A DNA stretch of 64,000 nt from Lichina pygmaea. Taxonomy: Eukaryota > Ascomycota > Lichinomycetes > Lichinales > Lichinaceae. A program made the translations under genes and the position numbers. The notes under the pieces are model-generated. The model ran no database searches. It saw nothing but the letters and a program-made list of their open reading frames with translations, and was not told the DNA's origin. The stretch is taken from assembly GCA_963422465.1 (NCBI GenBank), contig OY730173.1, positions 558,001 through 622,000 on the forward strand, read 5' to 3'. The first letter of the stretch is position 1. Each line of letters opens with the position of its first letter. This document shows, one piece after another, positions 41,041 through 53,977 of the stretch.

Positions 41041-44000
41041 AAGCCATCATATGCCCAGGCTGTCCAAAAATCTATTCCAGCACAAATCCCTCTACCTGCA
41101 AGAATTCTCAAAGAAGTTCTTGTACATCCTGGTATCCAGCCACCTGACATGGCTAATAGAACTCACATCCAGCTTTTCCAGACTCTTCAAGACAGACTAC
41201 CCAGCCCCTACAACAAGCAGGTCAGAGCAGTAAGGAAACTTCCTTCAGGGGATATCCTTATTAACACAGAAAGCCAAGAGACTAAAGTCTTCCTAGAGAA
41301 AAACCCTGCCTGGGTATCAGCTATCTTCACAAAGGAAGCAACCATCCAGCCCAAGAGATTTCCAGTTCTGATCCATGGAGTCAGAACAGAAGATATCCAA
41401 CCTGAAGACCTGGAGAAAACCTGCCAGATAATCCAGAACAGCAACCCATCTCTGAGCAAGCAAATCACTATCCTGAGAGCCTACTGGTCTAAGAAGGCTA
41501 TAGCTCAAAAGAAGCCAGTTACCTCTCTCCACCTGGATCTGGCTACCCCTGAACAAGCCAATCTTTTGATTGAGAGTGGGCTAGTGCTGGGGCACAGGAT
41601 GTATGAAGCAGAACCTTTTCTGGCAGACACAGTTATTGCACAATGTTTCAAGTGCTTTGGCTATAGGCACCAAGCACGCTTCTGCAAGAACAAAGCTGTG
41701 TGTGGTGCCTGTGGAGGCCAGCATGAAAGGAGAGCCTGCCAAGTTCCTGAACAGCTTCTCAAGCCAAAATGCTGCAACTGTAGAGGAGCTCACCCAGCCT
41801 GGGCCAGTGTCTGTCCAGTACGCCAGGAAGCAGCCAAGAAGGCAAGAGAAGCATGGAACACACGCCCAGGAAAATATGAGATCCCAACAGCTACCTCTGT
41901 TCCAGCTCTACAACCCCCCCCAGTTATGTCTTTCCCTCTCTCTCAGTCTCTACCAGGGGGGAAAAAACGTAAAACAGCTGAGCCAAGCAGAAGCTCAGAG
42001 AGACTCAGAGGTGCACTCCCAGAGGTGCAAATTCTTTCTTCAAGATCAGCCAACTCTGGAGGAAAGCTACCAGCGAACTCCTCCAAGATCTTTGATGCTG
42101 AGATGTCTGCATGAAAGACACAAAGCTGACACTTCTCCAGTATAATGTGCAAAAAAGCCAATCAGTCCAAGAGCTACTGCTAGCAACCTCAGCTCTCCAA
42201 GAGGTGGACATTATTGCACTTCAAGAGCCCTGGAAAAACCCTCACCTAGAAACAAGCACTTCAACTGTTTTCTCTTCCTTTCTTCCTCTCTACTGTTCAG
42301 AGATTGGCAGAACACTTTTTCTTATTAATAAAAATCTGAAACTCTCTTCTCTTCATCCTACCTTCTGGAATAAAGACTTTGTTTCTCTTGAAATCTACTT
42401 GGAAAACTCTTCTACTTCTCTTTGGGTACATAATCTCTACTTCACCCCATCAAGTCAAGAAAACTACACAGAGGCATCAGAAGCTCTTCTCTGTTTACTC
42501 CAAAATGCTTTACAAGAACAAGGACAACATATTCTTCTCACAGACTCAAATCTTCACCACCCAGACTGGTCAAAGAAAAGAAGACTGTACTCTGAGACTG
42601 CAAACAAGTTTCAAGACCTAATGAAAGATTTAAATCTGGATTTAGCTATTGCACCTTTCACCCCTACCAGAGCAAGATCTCTTTCTGAAAAACCATGTTC
42701 TTCTATTGATCTGTCTTTTATTTCTTCTTCTCTTTCTAACTCTCTGATTTTCTCTAAAGTGGCTTTTCAGTTCTTTCATGGGTCTGACCACAGACCTGTA
42801 CTAACCTGCCTGTACCTGGATCCTCCAAGGAAAATCTGGAAACCAGAAAGAAACTGGAGAACACTGGACTCAAACCTTGCAAGAGTAGAGTGTGAGAAGC
42901 TACACCTGCCCTTCCACTTCCAAGACAAATATGAAGTGGATGAGTACTTGGAGTATCTTGACAACTTTCTCCAAGAAATAGCAAGCAAATCCACACAGCT
43001 CCAGAAGCAATCTGGCCACTCAGTCTCCTGGTGGAATCAAGAGATCCAAAACAAGGTTAAAGAGGAAAGAAGAGTAAGAAGAAAAGTGCAAAAAAGGCAA
43101 GCAAGTCAAGAGGAACTTGAGCAAGCAACTAAGCTCAAGAAAAAGGCAGTCAGAGATGGAAAACAGAACACTTTCAGACACCAAATCCATGAGCTGGCCA
43201 GCTCTTCAAAGTTCTGGAAGCTTGCAAAGTGGGGAAAGTCCAAAGCCAACAAGACTCCTGATCTTCCTCTGGTTCCTGACCTGGAAACACAAGAAGGAAT
43301 AGCCAAAACCTTTGAGGAAAAGACTAAAGCCTTCTCACAACAGTTCTTTCCAAAAGCTCTAGTTCCAGAACCAGGCTCAGAAAGCTCCCAGACTATCTCT
43401 GAGATACAGCTCTCCCAGGAGGTAACATGTGAAGAAGTGGAGCAAATTCTGGCCAAGAAGAAACCTTTCACAGCAGGAGGGAGAGATAAGCTGCCAAATG
43501 GATTTCTGAGAGCTCTGGGGTCTAGGTTCTGCCAAGCTCTAGCTATTCTGACTTCAACATGCTGGAAACTGGAGTACTTCCCTGAAAGATTTAAGAGTGC
43601 AAAAACAGTCTGCTTGAGGAAACCTGGCAAGGGAACCTACAATCAAGCTAAAGCCTGGTGCCCTATAGCTCTGCTAAACACAACAGGCAAGCTGATGGAA
43701 GCTATTGCTGCAGCCAGACTAAGCAAGATAGCAGAAGAAGCTGGACTATTGCCAGATATCCAGATGGGCTTTAGGAAAGGAAGATCCACAGAAGTAGCAC
43801 TTTTCCTTCTAACCTCCCAAGTGGAAAAAGTCTGGAAGGAAGGCATGGTTGCATCCCTACTCTCACTGGATATCTCAGGAGCCTATGACAGAGTTCTCCC
43901 CAAGATACTACAGCAAATTCTGAAAAGAAAAGGAATACCAGCCTGGCTAGCTTCCTGGATCTACTCCTTCTGTGATAAGTGCTCTACCACTCTTGTCTTT

Positions 44001-45540
44001 GATGATTCTGAGTCTTGTTCCATTCCTATTCATTGTGGAGTTCCTCAAGGTTCTCCATTATCCCCTATTCTTTTTCTATTCTACATTTCTGAATTGCATG
44101 AGACTGTGCATACTCCCTCTTCTGGTGTATCTGCCCTGGGGTTTGCAGATGATACAAATCTGCTTGCTTTTGGTCACTCCTTGAAAAGTAACCTTCTGAA
44201 GTTAAAGAACACAAACCTCAAATATCTATCATAGGCTGCAAGACATGGAATGGTCTTCTCTCCTGAGAACTATGAAATACTTCATTTTTCCAGAAGAAGA
44301 TCAGACAATCTTCAGCTCAAGCTCAGACTGGGGAATGTGATTCTCAAACCAAAAGAAGAAGTGCGAGTACTTGGAGTGTACCTAGATGTAAAGCTCCACT
44401 GGCACAAACACCAGAGGATTATTCTTCAAAAAGCACAGAAAGCACTCTCTTCTCTTTCTAGAACTTCCTATTCTACTTGGGGCTTTCCAGTTCACACATC
44501 ATGTCTGGTGTACACTGCTATACTGAGATCTCTACTGAGCTATGCAGTGGGGATCTGGTTTAACCCTCTAAGAAAATCCTCCAATATCTCTTCTCTTGTT
44601 TCATTTCAAAACAGATGCCTAAGACTTATTGGGGGTGCCTTCAAAGCCACTCCTTCTTTTCTATTAGAGAGTGAGCTTTTTCTTCTACCTCTAGACCTAT
44701 ACTTTAAATTTCGCACTGCCTGTTTTCTTTCTTCTATTCAAAACCCCCCTCTCAAATACTTTCTTGACAGTATCTTTTCCACTATTTCCAGCTATGCCTC
44801 TCTCTTGAAGAAACCTTTAAAGGAATCCTCAACTATCTCTGCTAAGTGGAAATTCACTTGGTTAAGTCAAATAACTACTAACCAGGCTAGTTCAAAGAAA
44901 GAACTACAAAAGCTCTTTATTAAAGAGTGGGAAGACCAATGGGAAGAGAAGAAAAGAAGAAGCTATCCAGGCTGGCAGACTTTCTGTCAAAAGCCACACA
45001 AAAACAATCTGAAGCTCTACAAAAAGTTACAGAAAGCTGAGGCAAGTCTGCTACTGCAAATCAGGACTGGAAGAATTGGTCTGGCAAGTTTTCTTTTCAG
45101 AGCTGGAGTTCCTGACTTCCCTAACCCACTATGTATGTGTGGCCAAGCAGAAGAAACTGCAAAACATATCACCTCTTCATGCTCTCTTTATTCAAGACAA
45201 AGACAACAAGTCTCTTTTAATCCCCAAGACTTCACCACTATTATTTCAAACCCAGAGCTACTACAGAAGTTCTTGTTCTGGTTTATGTCTTTGAAAAGAC
45301 TAAACCAGTTTAATCTAGCTTTCAAACTCCACTACTCCCAACCCAATACCTAGATTCTCTTCTCTTACCAGAAACTTCAAGATTTCTTTTGTTACATTCT
45401 CTAGTCACACCCTGCCTTCAGTTTTTATCTCTTCAAAGGTTTTCTGAAGGAGTTCACTATTAGCTAGAAGATCTGCATGGCTGTAAAGCTACTACCAGTG
45501 TAAGAATCAAATAAATAAAATAAAAAAAATAAATAAAATC
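41041..45540 (+). mobile_element. LINE-A copy, 5'-truncated, one stop in ORF2
   Basis: It starts inside ORF1 at KPSYAQAVQKS, keeps ORF1 to its normal end (42114) and ORF2 from 42111 in the ATGA overlap. ORF2 is open for 707 codons, past FADDTNLL, to a TAG at 44232-44234 where other copies have Trp (LSWAARHG); the same frame then continues from 44250 to the normal stop at 45353. So one nonsense change separates it from a full ORF2. The 3' end has GTAAGAATCAAATAAATAAAATAAA. It is nearly identical to the copy at 23116-27213, suggesting a recent common source or duplication. Confidence 0.9.
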
Positions 45541-46866
45541 TCAGAACTGCACAATTCTGTACACACCCCTGAGAAAGGAGTTTCAGCACTTGGTTTTGCA
45601 GATGACACTAATCTTCTTGCATTCTCCTCTTTCTTGAAAAGCAACCTTCTCAAGTTGAAGTCTACACATTCCAAATGTCAGGACTGGGCAAGAAAACATA
45701 GTATGAAGTTTGCACCTGAAAAGTATAAACTTCTCCATTTTTGTAGAAGAAGAAGAGACAATCTTCAGCTCAGTCTAAGACTTGGAGAAGTGGTACTTCA
45801 ACCAAAAGAAGAAGCGCACATCTTGGGACTTTACTTTGACTCAAAACTTGTCTGGAAAAAACACCAAAAAATCATGTCACAGAAAGCCTCCAAATATTTC
45901 TCAGCTTTATCCAGAACAACCTACTCTACTTGGGGACTACCAGTCCTAACAGCACGTCATGTCTACACTGTTATACTAAGATCTCTTCTTAGTTATGCAG
46001 TAGGAGTCTGGTTCAATCCCCAAAAGAAACTCTCTAATATTATTTCATTATCTCCTTTCCAAAATAAATGTTTAAGAACTATAGGAGGTGTCTTTAAAGC
46101 CACACCTATTGTCCTACTTGAATCAGAACTATTTCTACCCCCTCTAGACTTATACTTCAAGCTGAGAACAGCATGTTTTCTTTCATCTTTCTATTCAAAC
46201 ACACTACCCAACTCTCCTTCTACACTTCTCCACAAACTACACAGTCAAATTTCTCTCTATGTTTCTTCTCTCAGAACTACACCAAATTCTCTGACAACTA
46301 TTTCTCTAAACTGGAGAACAGTCTGGCTGGAACAACTAACTACTAACCAAGACTTCTCAAAGAAAAGTCTACAGGAGGTTTTCCACAAAGAATAGGAAGC
46401 CAGATGGCAGGTAAGCAGAGGAAATTGTTCTGCTATTTGGGACATGTTCACCAGAAGGCCACAGAAGAAAAACCTCAATATCTTCAAAGATTTGAGAAAA
46501 GCTGAGTCTAGTCTATTTCTTCAAATTCTGTCAGCAAGAATAGGACTGGCCAGTTTTCTTTTCAGAGCAAATGTTCCAGACTTTAACTCCCCTCTATGCA
46601 CATGTGGTTTTGGAGAAGAAACAGCCCAACACATCACTTTTTTCTGTAACAAATTTTCAAACCAAAGACAACAAGTCCAATTCCCTCTACAAGATTTCCC
46701 ATCTATCTTATTCTCCTCCAAGCTACTTCCTAAACTTCTTTCCTAAACTTCTTTTCTGGTTTATGTCTTTGAAAAGACTTGACCAGTTCAACCTAGCCCA
46801 CCAACTCTCTTTCTAAGCTCTACCAAGTCAACTGTTTGTTTTAACAAATAGCTACATGTATCAAGT
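45541..46866 (+). mobile_element. LINE subfamily B fragment, RT C-terminal half
   Basis: It begins at SELHNSVHTPEKGVSALGFADDTNLLAF and continues through HILGLYFDSKLVWKKHQK and GGVFKATPIVLLESELF to a stop at 46395, then the C-terminal finger LCTCGFGEETAQHITFFC in a second frame piece (46444-46746). Divergence from LINE-A is clear throughout; it probably belongs with the ORF1-B copy at 21068-23115. The 5' side abuts the tail of the previous LINE-A. Residual 3' UTR runs to 46866. Confidence 0.75.
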
Positions 46867-48159
46867 CAACTCTTCCCATAACCACGTTCTTCAAGGACCA
46901 TCATTTTTGACAAACAACACAATTTGTCATATGTTCTGGAAAACAGCCGAGTTCCTCTCTGAAACCACTCAAACCTTAAGGTGAAAACCCATCACCTTTG
47001 AGAATCAGGCGTGTTTGCAAAAGTTGTGATCTTGAATCCACGATCTTCTTCTTCAACAACCAGCAATCTACCCACAACCAGAGAGAGAGTCTCAGGATAA
47101 GAGGAATAGTTAGAGTCTGACTGACTCTGGAGCTAGCAGAGTCTTTGGCTCAAGGAAAGTCTAGATAGAGGGTCTGGTCCCTAGTCTAGGTTAATACTTC
47201 TAGCTTTGCCCAGAGCTTAGTTGGAAAAAGCTGCCCAGGAAAGTCTAGTCTTGGGGATTGGTCCCAAGACTAGATTATTACTGCTGGGAAACCAGGTGAC
47301 TCTTCTTTCTGGCAGTACTCTGCAGACAGAAAACACCCAACCAGTGCCAAACAATCTCTAACATAGCTCCCAAGAAGAAAAAACCCACCTCTTCAGAAAG
47401 TAACACCAGAGCTACACCAGCTATACTCTCCCAACCAGCTTCCAGTCTGGCTAGCACCCAGTCCAGCTCTCCTACCCTCCAACCAGCTCCCCAGAGTGAC
47501 TACAAACTAGTAGACTTCTGGATCAAAACCCAACCAGTCCCAGAATCTATTCTGAAAAGCTGGGAAAATATCAAAAAGAACTCCTTCTCTACAGAAGCCC
47601 AGTCTACCTCTACTGGCCTCACCAACAGAATCTTCCAGGAGCTGGAGAATATCAACAAGTGGCTGGACAAACAAGAAGCCAAGCCATCATATGCCCAGGC
47701 TGTCCAAAAATCTATGCCAGCACAAATCCCTCTACCTGCAAGAATTCTCAAAGAAGTTCTTGTACATCCTGGTATCCAGCCACCTGACATGGCTAATAGA
47801 ACTCACATCCAGCTTTTTCAGGCTCTTCAAGACAGACTACCCAGCCCTGACAACAAGCAGGTCAGAGCAGTAAGGAAACTTCCTTCAGGGGATATCCTTA
47901 TTAACACAGAAAGCCAAGAGACTAAAGTCTTCCTAGAGAAAAACCCTGCCTGGGTATCAGCTATCTTCACAAAGGGAGCAACCATCCAGCCCAAGAGATT
48001 TCCAGTTCTGATCCATGGAGTCAGAACAGAAGATATCCAACCTGAAGACCTGGAGAAAACCTGCCAGATAATCCAGAACAGCAATCCATCTCTGAGCAAG
48101 CAAATCACCATGCTGAGAGCCTACTGGTCTAAGAAAGCTATAGCTCAAAAGAAGCCAGT
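46867..48159 (+). mobile_element. LINE-A 5' end and partial ORF1
   Basis: It starts with ACTCTTCCCA like the full element, has the 5' UTR repeats and ORF1 up to SKKAIAQKKPV, where a gypsy LTR begins (48160). As at 23594 there is ATA at the position of the ORF1 start in the intact copy, so the two copies share this state. The LINE sequence does not resume at the matching point on the other side of the gypsy element. Confidence 0.8.
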
Positions 48160-51100
48160 TGTCACAGTTCTGGCCCAGTTGCATATCTGGCACAAGTCAC
48201 GCACCTTGCCGGGAAGTTCCATCTGCACTGTTGCCTGTTTGCTCTGCTGTATCCCCTGCCTATAAGAACTTCTCCTGCTCCCCCAGCTTCTTCTCTTCTT
48301 CTTTTCTCTTTTCCTTCCTTGTCTTTTGTCTTGTACATCAATCCAAGTCTCAAGTCTCAAGCCAAGTCAGGTCAAGGTTACTGAATCAGTTAGGCTTGAG
48401 TTCTGCTCTGCTATTGTCTTGTCACACTATGAAAGACCTACCCAACCATAACACACTTCACCAAGCCATGTTCATGTCCTTGTCATGTCTCAACAACCAG
48501 ACCAAGCTATGCCAGTTGCTGGAAATGACAAGTTCCTTCACAACATGTTTGCAGAGTTCATGCGAATTCAGGGGTGGCATGGTGTAGCGGGAAGCTGGTG
48601 AGAGTTTCCCACTACGTGGCATCCATGACCCGGAACTAGTGGTGTCAGGCCTGGAGAACCTGACTAAACTAGTTGTCAGTTCAAATCTGACCCACCCCAC
48701 ATTCTGCCACAAAAACCCCCAAGATTCATAGAACTTGTCTAAGATGTACTCCTCGCAAGATGTATGAAAACCCCCAAGAAATAGCTCACCCAATATCTGT
48801 CAAGATCCACAAAACCCTCATTACTGTGGTTTTCCTATTTCCCCTACAGAGTTTGGGGTTTTCCCACAGTACGTACACTACAAACCACAGGGTGTACAGT
48901 AAATGTGTGAGGTCTCCGAGTCAAGTCTACCAGAGACAAAAATCCTTCAAGAAGTTCTGCATGGCTTAACAGCCAAATCAGTGTAAGAATCAAATCAAAA
49001 TCAAATCAAAATCATTTGAATTCAAGCTACTAACACTACTCCCAAGTCCAAGTCTGAACACACTGCTGACCCAGAGATCTTCAGTGGCGATGGCAGAAAC
49101 ACAGAAATCACGCATGAGAAGCTTGAGAGCTTTATCACGTCACTGTCACTCAAGATGACACTCAACACTGACTGGTACCCCACGGAAACATCACTGATTG
49201 TGTATGTCTTTTCACGCACGACTGGCACTGTGCAGTCCTACATCTCAGCTAAGATCATGGCTGGCCAGTACATTGACTGGCATGACATCATCCAAGATCT
49301 CCAGAACACCTTCTCTGACCCAGACCCAGAGTTCCTAGCTCAGAGGAAGCTCATCACCTTGCGTCAGGCCAACTATTCCTTTGCTGAATTCTTCACAGAG
49401 TTCAATCAGTATGCTCTACGCACAGGCTTCAACAATAAGGCCTTGAAGTGCCATCTTTAATGTGCTGTCTCTGAAGAGCTTGTCAAGCAGCTTGTCAGCA
49501 TCAACCTCAAGGACATCAGCTATCAGAAGCTTGTTGAGGAATGCCAGCTGCAGGACAACCAGTTACGTACCACTTCTGCCAACTCTCACTGTCCACGTCA
49601 AGCACCTCCCACCCAAGCCTCAGTTCCACAGTCAGGAGCTTCAGTTCTGTGTCCAGGGTTCATCAAGCCAGTCTTCACGCCACAGCCACCAAGTTCTACC
49701 ATAGATCTCAGCCACTCTACGCTGACACCAGAAGAGTGAGAACATTGCCAAAGCAAAGGCCTCTGCTTCTACTGTGGGAACCAAGGTCATGTCTCAACCT
49801 TCTGTCCAGTGAAAAGCATGCCTGCTGTTGCCACCACCACAACCACCACCAAATCTGCCACTGTTGAGACTACTCCAGAGTCGGAAAACAAGTAGTCCTT
49901 GGTCATCGTCATGCCCAAGGACATGAAAAGGATCTCCATATTGGCTATTTGTCTCCAGACCAGCAATTGGACAGTAAGTACTTGTTTCTTTCTTGTATCC
50001 TAGATGGGAAATTCAAGTGCAATACTCTTATTGACTCTGGCTGTTCAGCATTTGGCTGCATTAGTTCTTCCTTTGTACAATCTCTTCACCAAGAACCTCT
50101 CCCCTACCCACACACATTGTGATTGTTTGATGGCAAGACATCACAAACTACACATCTCGCCAAGACAATCATGATCACAGCACTATGGCATGCACCAGGA
50201 AGAAGTCTCTCTCTTTGTGTCTCCTGGTCTTCACTATGATGTGATTCTGGGGATGCTATTGTTCCAGAAGCACAGGCTACATATTGATTGGACAAACACC
50301 TCAATCATGTTCAAGTCAGATTACTGCTGATCTGCATGCCTCAAGTCAAACAATGGCTATCCAATCTCTTTAGATCTTGAAGCCAAGATGTCTGCTGGAA
50401 AGCCTCAGAATCCCAAGCCTTTTTCTGCTATGCCAATCCCCATCAATGCTGCTGCATTTTCTCTCCTTGCTGCCAAGCCAGATTACCAGGTGTTCAGTGT
50501 TTCTCTGAGAGACATTGAGCAGGTGTTGAAGCCAAAGAAGTGTGTGGATCCTGCCACACTTCTCTCTGCTCAGTACCACAAGTTCCTGGACGTCTTCAGC
50601 AAGAATGACACTGACAAGCTTCCTTCTCTACGCCCAGGAGTTGACTACAAGATCAAGATAGAACCAGGAACCCAGGCACCCTCTGGACCTCTGTACAGCA
50701 TGAGCAGAGAAGAACTTGAAGTTCTCAAGAAGTACCTGACAGAGAACCTGAACAAGGGCTTTATTCAAGCATCTTCATCACCTGCTGCTACACCAGTCCT
50801 CTTTGTCAAGAAGCCAGAAGGTGGATTGCATTTCTGTGTAGACTACAGAGCACTCAACACCATCACTATCAAGAACTGTTACCCCCTGCCACTGATCTGG
50901 GAGATGTTGGACCAGCTTTGCAAAGCTGTGTGGTACACCAAGCTTGATATTGTTGGTGCTTTCAACTGTATCCGGATGAAGGAAGGTGAAGAATGGAAGA
51001 CTGCATTCCGCACACACTCAGGCCTCTACAAATACCTTGTCATGCTGTTTGGTCTTGCCAATACTCCAAGCATGTTCCAGAACTACATCAATGATGTTTT

Positions 51101-53977
51101 GGGACCTGACATCCTTGATGTCTTTGGCACTACCTATGTGGATGACATCCTTGTCTACAGTCAGACACTCAAGGAACACCAGAAGTATGTCATGCTTGTT
51201 CTCAGTCAACTACAAGATGCAAGCCTGCAAGTCGATATCTCCAAGTGTGACTTTGAAGTCCATCAAGTCAAGTACCTTGACCTCATCATTCAGTCTGCCA
51301 CTGAAGACGGCTGACCTGGATCTGTGAGTATGGACCCAGCCAAGACTGACACCATCAAGGAGTGGAAGCCTCCTGCCAGTCTCAAGGAAGTGCAGAGCTT
51401 TATTGCTTTTGCAAACTTCTACCGCCAGTTCATCAAAGACTTTGCCAAGCTTGCATCCCTGCTCACAGCTCTGACTAAGAAGAATGTTGCCTTCAAGTGG
51501 GAAACCCCAGAGCAGTGCTTGTTTAAAAGTATCAAGAAGGTGTTCAGCACTGCACCCATCCTGCAGTACTTTGATCTGGAGAAAGAGTGTGTTGTTGAGA
51601 CTGACACTTCTGACTACATCTCTGGTGCTGTCCTGTCACAGCCAGATCATGAAGGAGTTCTACACCCTGTTGCCTTCTTGTCACACTGCCACCTGCCGGC
51701 AGAATGCAACTACGAGATCTACAACAAAGAGTTGCTGGCAATTGCCTGTACCTTTGAAGAATAGTGAGCAGAGTTTGAAGAATCTCCAGAACCTGTCAAG
51801 GTGATCTCTGATCACAAGAACTTGGAGTACTTCATGTTGTCAAAGTACCTTTCCCACTGTCAAGCTTGTTGGAGTGAGTTCTTGTCACACTTCAATTTCA
51901 AGATCAGCTACTGTCCAGGCAGTCAGTGCAAGGCTGACACTCTCACTCAACATTCCCAAGACCTCCTGTCAGACAGTGATCCCTGTCAAGACTTCATGGA
52001 GTAAGTCATCCTCAAGCCCAAGAATCTTGCACATTCAGAGGTTCAAGTCAAGCCTATCTAGATCCTGAGATGTTCAGAAGCTGTACCAGTTGACACTGAA
52101 CCTGGTGCTGCACCTCTTTCAGACATCATCTAAGCTGCCTATAACAACCTTGCTGAAGGTGATCCAGTGGTAACAGTGTCACAGATACTAAGGGATGGTG
52201 TCAGGCACAGTCAAGAAGTGTCTCTCTCAGACTGCAGCTTGGAAAATAACTGTCTTTTCTACAAGAACTGACTCTGGATCCCTGAGAACAATAAGCTACA
52301 CTTACACCTGTTCCAAGAAGCCCATGACCAAGCAATGGCTAGCCACACTGGGATTGCCAAGACCCACAATCTCCTGTCTTGTTGGTACTATTGGCCAAAG
52401 ATAGTGAATATCATATAGCAATACATCAGGAATTGTCATGTCTGCTCTTGAGCAAAGCCTGCCTGTGATCGCCAAGGAGAGCTGCTGTCTCTTCCTGTGC
52501 CTCAGCAACATTGGCAGGATCTGGCTATGGATTTTATTACTAACTTACCCAAGTCAAGAGATACCTGCTTCCCTGGTGCCAAGCACATCTGGGTCATCAC
52601 TGACTGTCTCACCAAAGAACACCACTTTGTGCTATGTGCTGAGATGACAACATCACATCTTGTCTGGATGTTCATCCAGTTTGTTGTCTGTACCCATGGC
52701 TTGCCCAGGAGCATTGTCTCAGACAGAGGAGGTCAGTTTGTCAGCTTATTCTGGAAAGCACTCTATGCCCATCTTGACATCATGCTACGACTATCCTCAG
52801 GACACCACCCAGAGATAGATGGTCAGACAGAACAAGAGAATCAGGAGCTTGAACACTACCTGAGGTCCTATGTCAAATATCTCCAAGATGACTGGGTCTA
52901 ATGGCTTCCTCTGGCAGAGTTCACGCAGAACAACTCCCAGTCTGATTCCTCTGGCATGTCACTGTTCTTTGCCAACAAAGGGTTCCATCCACAGCTCAGT
53001 ATCACACCCACAAGTGAAGCCTGCAACCAAGATGCTATGGAAATCTCTGGAGAAATGACGCAGATTCTGGAACAGTTGCAAGCTGAACTCCGACTATCCC
53101 AGGAAGCTCAAGCTCACACCGCCAATTTGCATCAAGTCCTGTCACTATCCTATCAAACTGGAGATCTTGTTTGGCTGAATACCAAGAACATCAGAACACG
53201 CCACCCATGCAAAAAGCTTGACGACAAGTGGATTAGACTATTCAAGGTGTTGAAGACAGTCAGAAGCTGTGCCTGCTATCTGGAGCTTCCACACTCTCTC
53301 AAGATCCACCCTGTCTTTCATGTTTCCCTTCTACATCTGACACCTGCTAATCCTATCCCTGGCCAATCAAATAAACACTCTGGCCCTGTCATTGGTCAAG
53401 ACACAGATGAAGAGTTCCAGGTTGAAGAAATCCTTGACTCCAAGCCAGCAACATCTTGACAGAAGTTCAAGTACCTGGTCAAATAGTCTGGATGGCCAAT
53501 TGAAGATGCCACTGAAGAGTCTATTGAGTGTCTTGACAACACCAAAGACACCATCTACAACTTCCATGAGAAATACCCAAGGAAGTCACAGCCACGGAAC
53601 TACACCCACAAGTGGTCTGAGGCTCAAAGGAGTTCACTATGTGAAGGAGGGGGGTAATGTCACAGTTCTGGCCCAGTTGCATATCTGGCACAAGTCACAC
53701 ACCTTGCTGGGAAGTCCCATCTCCACTGTTTGCCTGTATGCTCCGCCATTGCTGGGAAGTTCCATCTGCACTGTTTGCCTGTTTGCTCTGCTGTTGCCTG
53801 ATCCCCTGCCTATAAGAACTTCTCCTGCTCCCCCAGCTTCTTCTCTTCTTCTTTTCTCTTTTCCTTCCTTGTCTTTTGTCTTGTATATCAATCCAAGTCT
53901 CAAGTCTCAAGCCAAGTCAGGTCAAGGTTACCGAACTCAGTTAGGCTCAAGTTCTGCTCTGCCATTGCCTTGTCACA
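48160..53977 (+). mobile_element. Ty3/gypsy retrotransposon fossil, copy A
   Basis: LTRs lie at 48160-48426 (267 bp) and 53658-53977 (320 bp); the length difference reflects copy number of an internal U3 block. A purine tract (GAAGGAGGGGGGTAA) precedes the right LTR. Parts in order, roughly: Gag 49.0-49.7 kb, protease 49.9-50.3, reverse transcriptase 50.6-51.3 (YVDDILVYS-type catalytic block), RNase H 51.5-52.0, integrase 52.4-53.25, and a chromodomain-like tail to 53.64. A SINE (copy 4) lies near its 5' end. The coding region is broken in several places, so this is a fossil. The two flanks are different parts of a LINE and show no 5-bp duplication. Confidence 0.92.
48571..49017 (+). mobile_element. 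tRNA-headed SINE, copy 4 (best tRNA-like head)
   Basis: This 447-bp SINE lies in gypsy copy A, with a GAATTCA duplication (48564-48570, 49018-49024). The tRNA-like head spans 48571-48698: 5' acceptor strand GGGGTGG, A-box-like TGGTGTAGCGG, T-arm GTCAG-TTCAAAT-CTGAC (48675-48691), and directly after it the 3' acceptor strand CCACCCC (48692-48698), giving 7 paired bases. The head is about 128 nt because of an extra hairpin. The body frame is open at 48760-48969. The tail runs from GAAGTTCTGCATGGCT (48951) to ATCAAA repeats. Confidence 0.95.

Noticed and set aside
47714-48265. 183-codon frame across the LINE/LTR junction, and similar frames at 40137-40688, 53392-53985 and 19277-21139
   Set aside because: These run by chance from one mobile element into another and do not represent proteins.
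48571-48698. A genuine tRNA gene
   Set aside because: The head is too long, no clear anticodon arm could be assigned, and the same unit occurs five times with target duplications and a LINE-like tail. It is a SINE.
52195-52404. Small frames inside the two gypsy elements
   Set aside because: They are alternative-frame pieces of decayed polyprotein regions and were not listed as genes.
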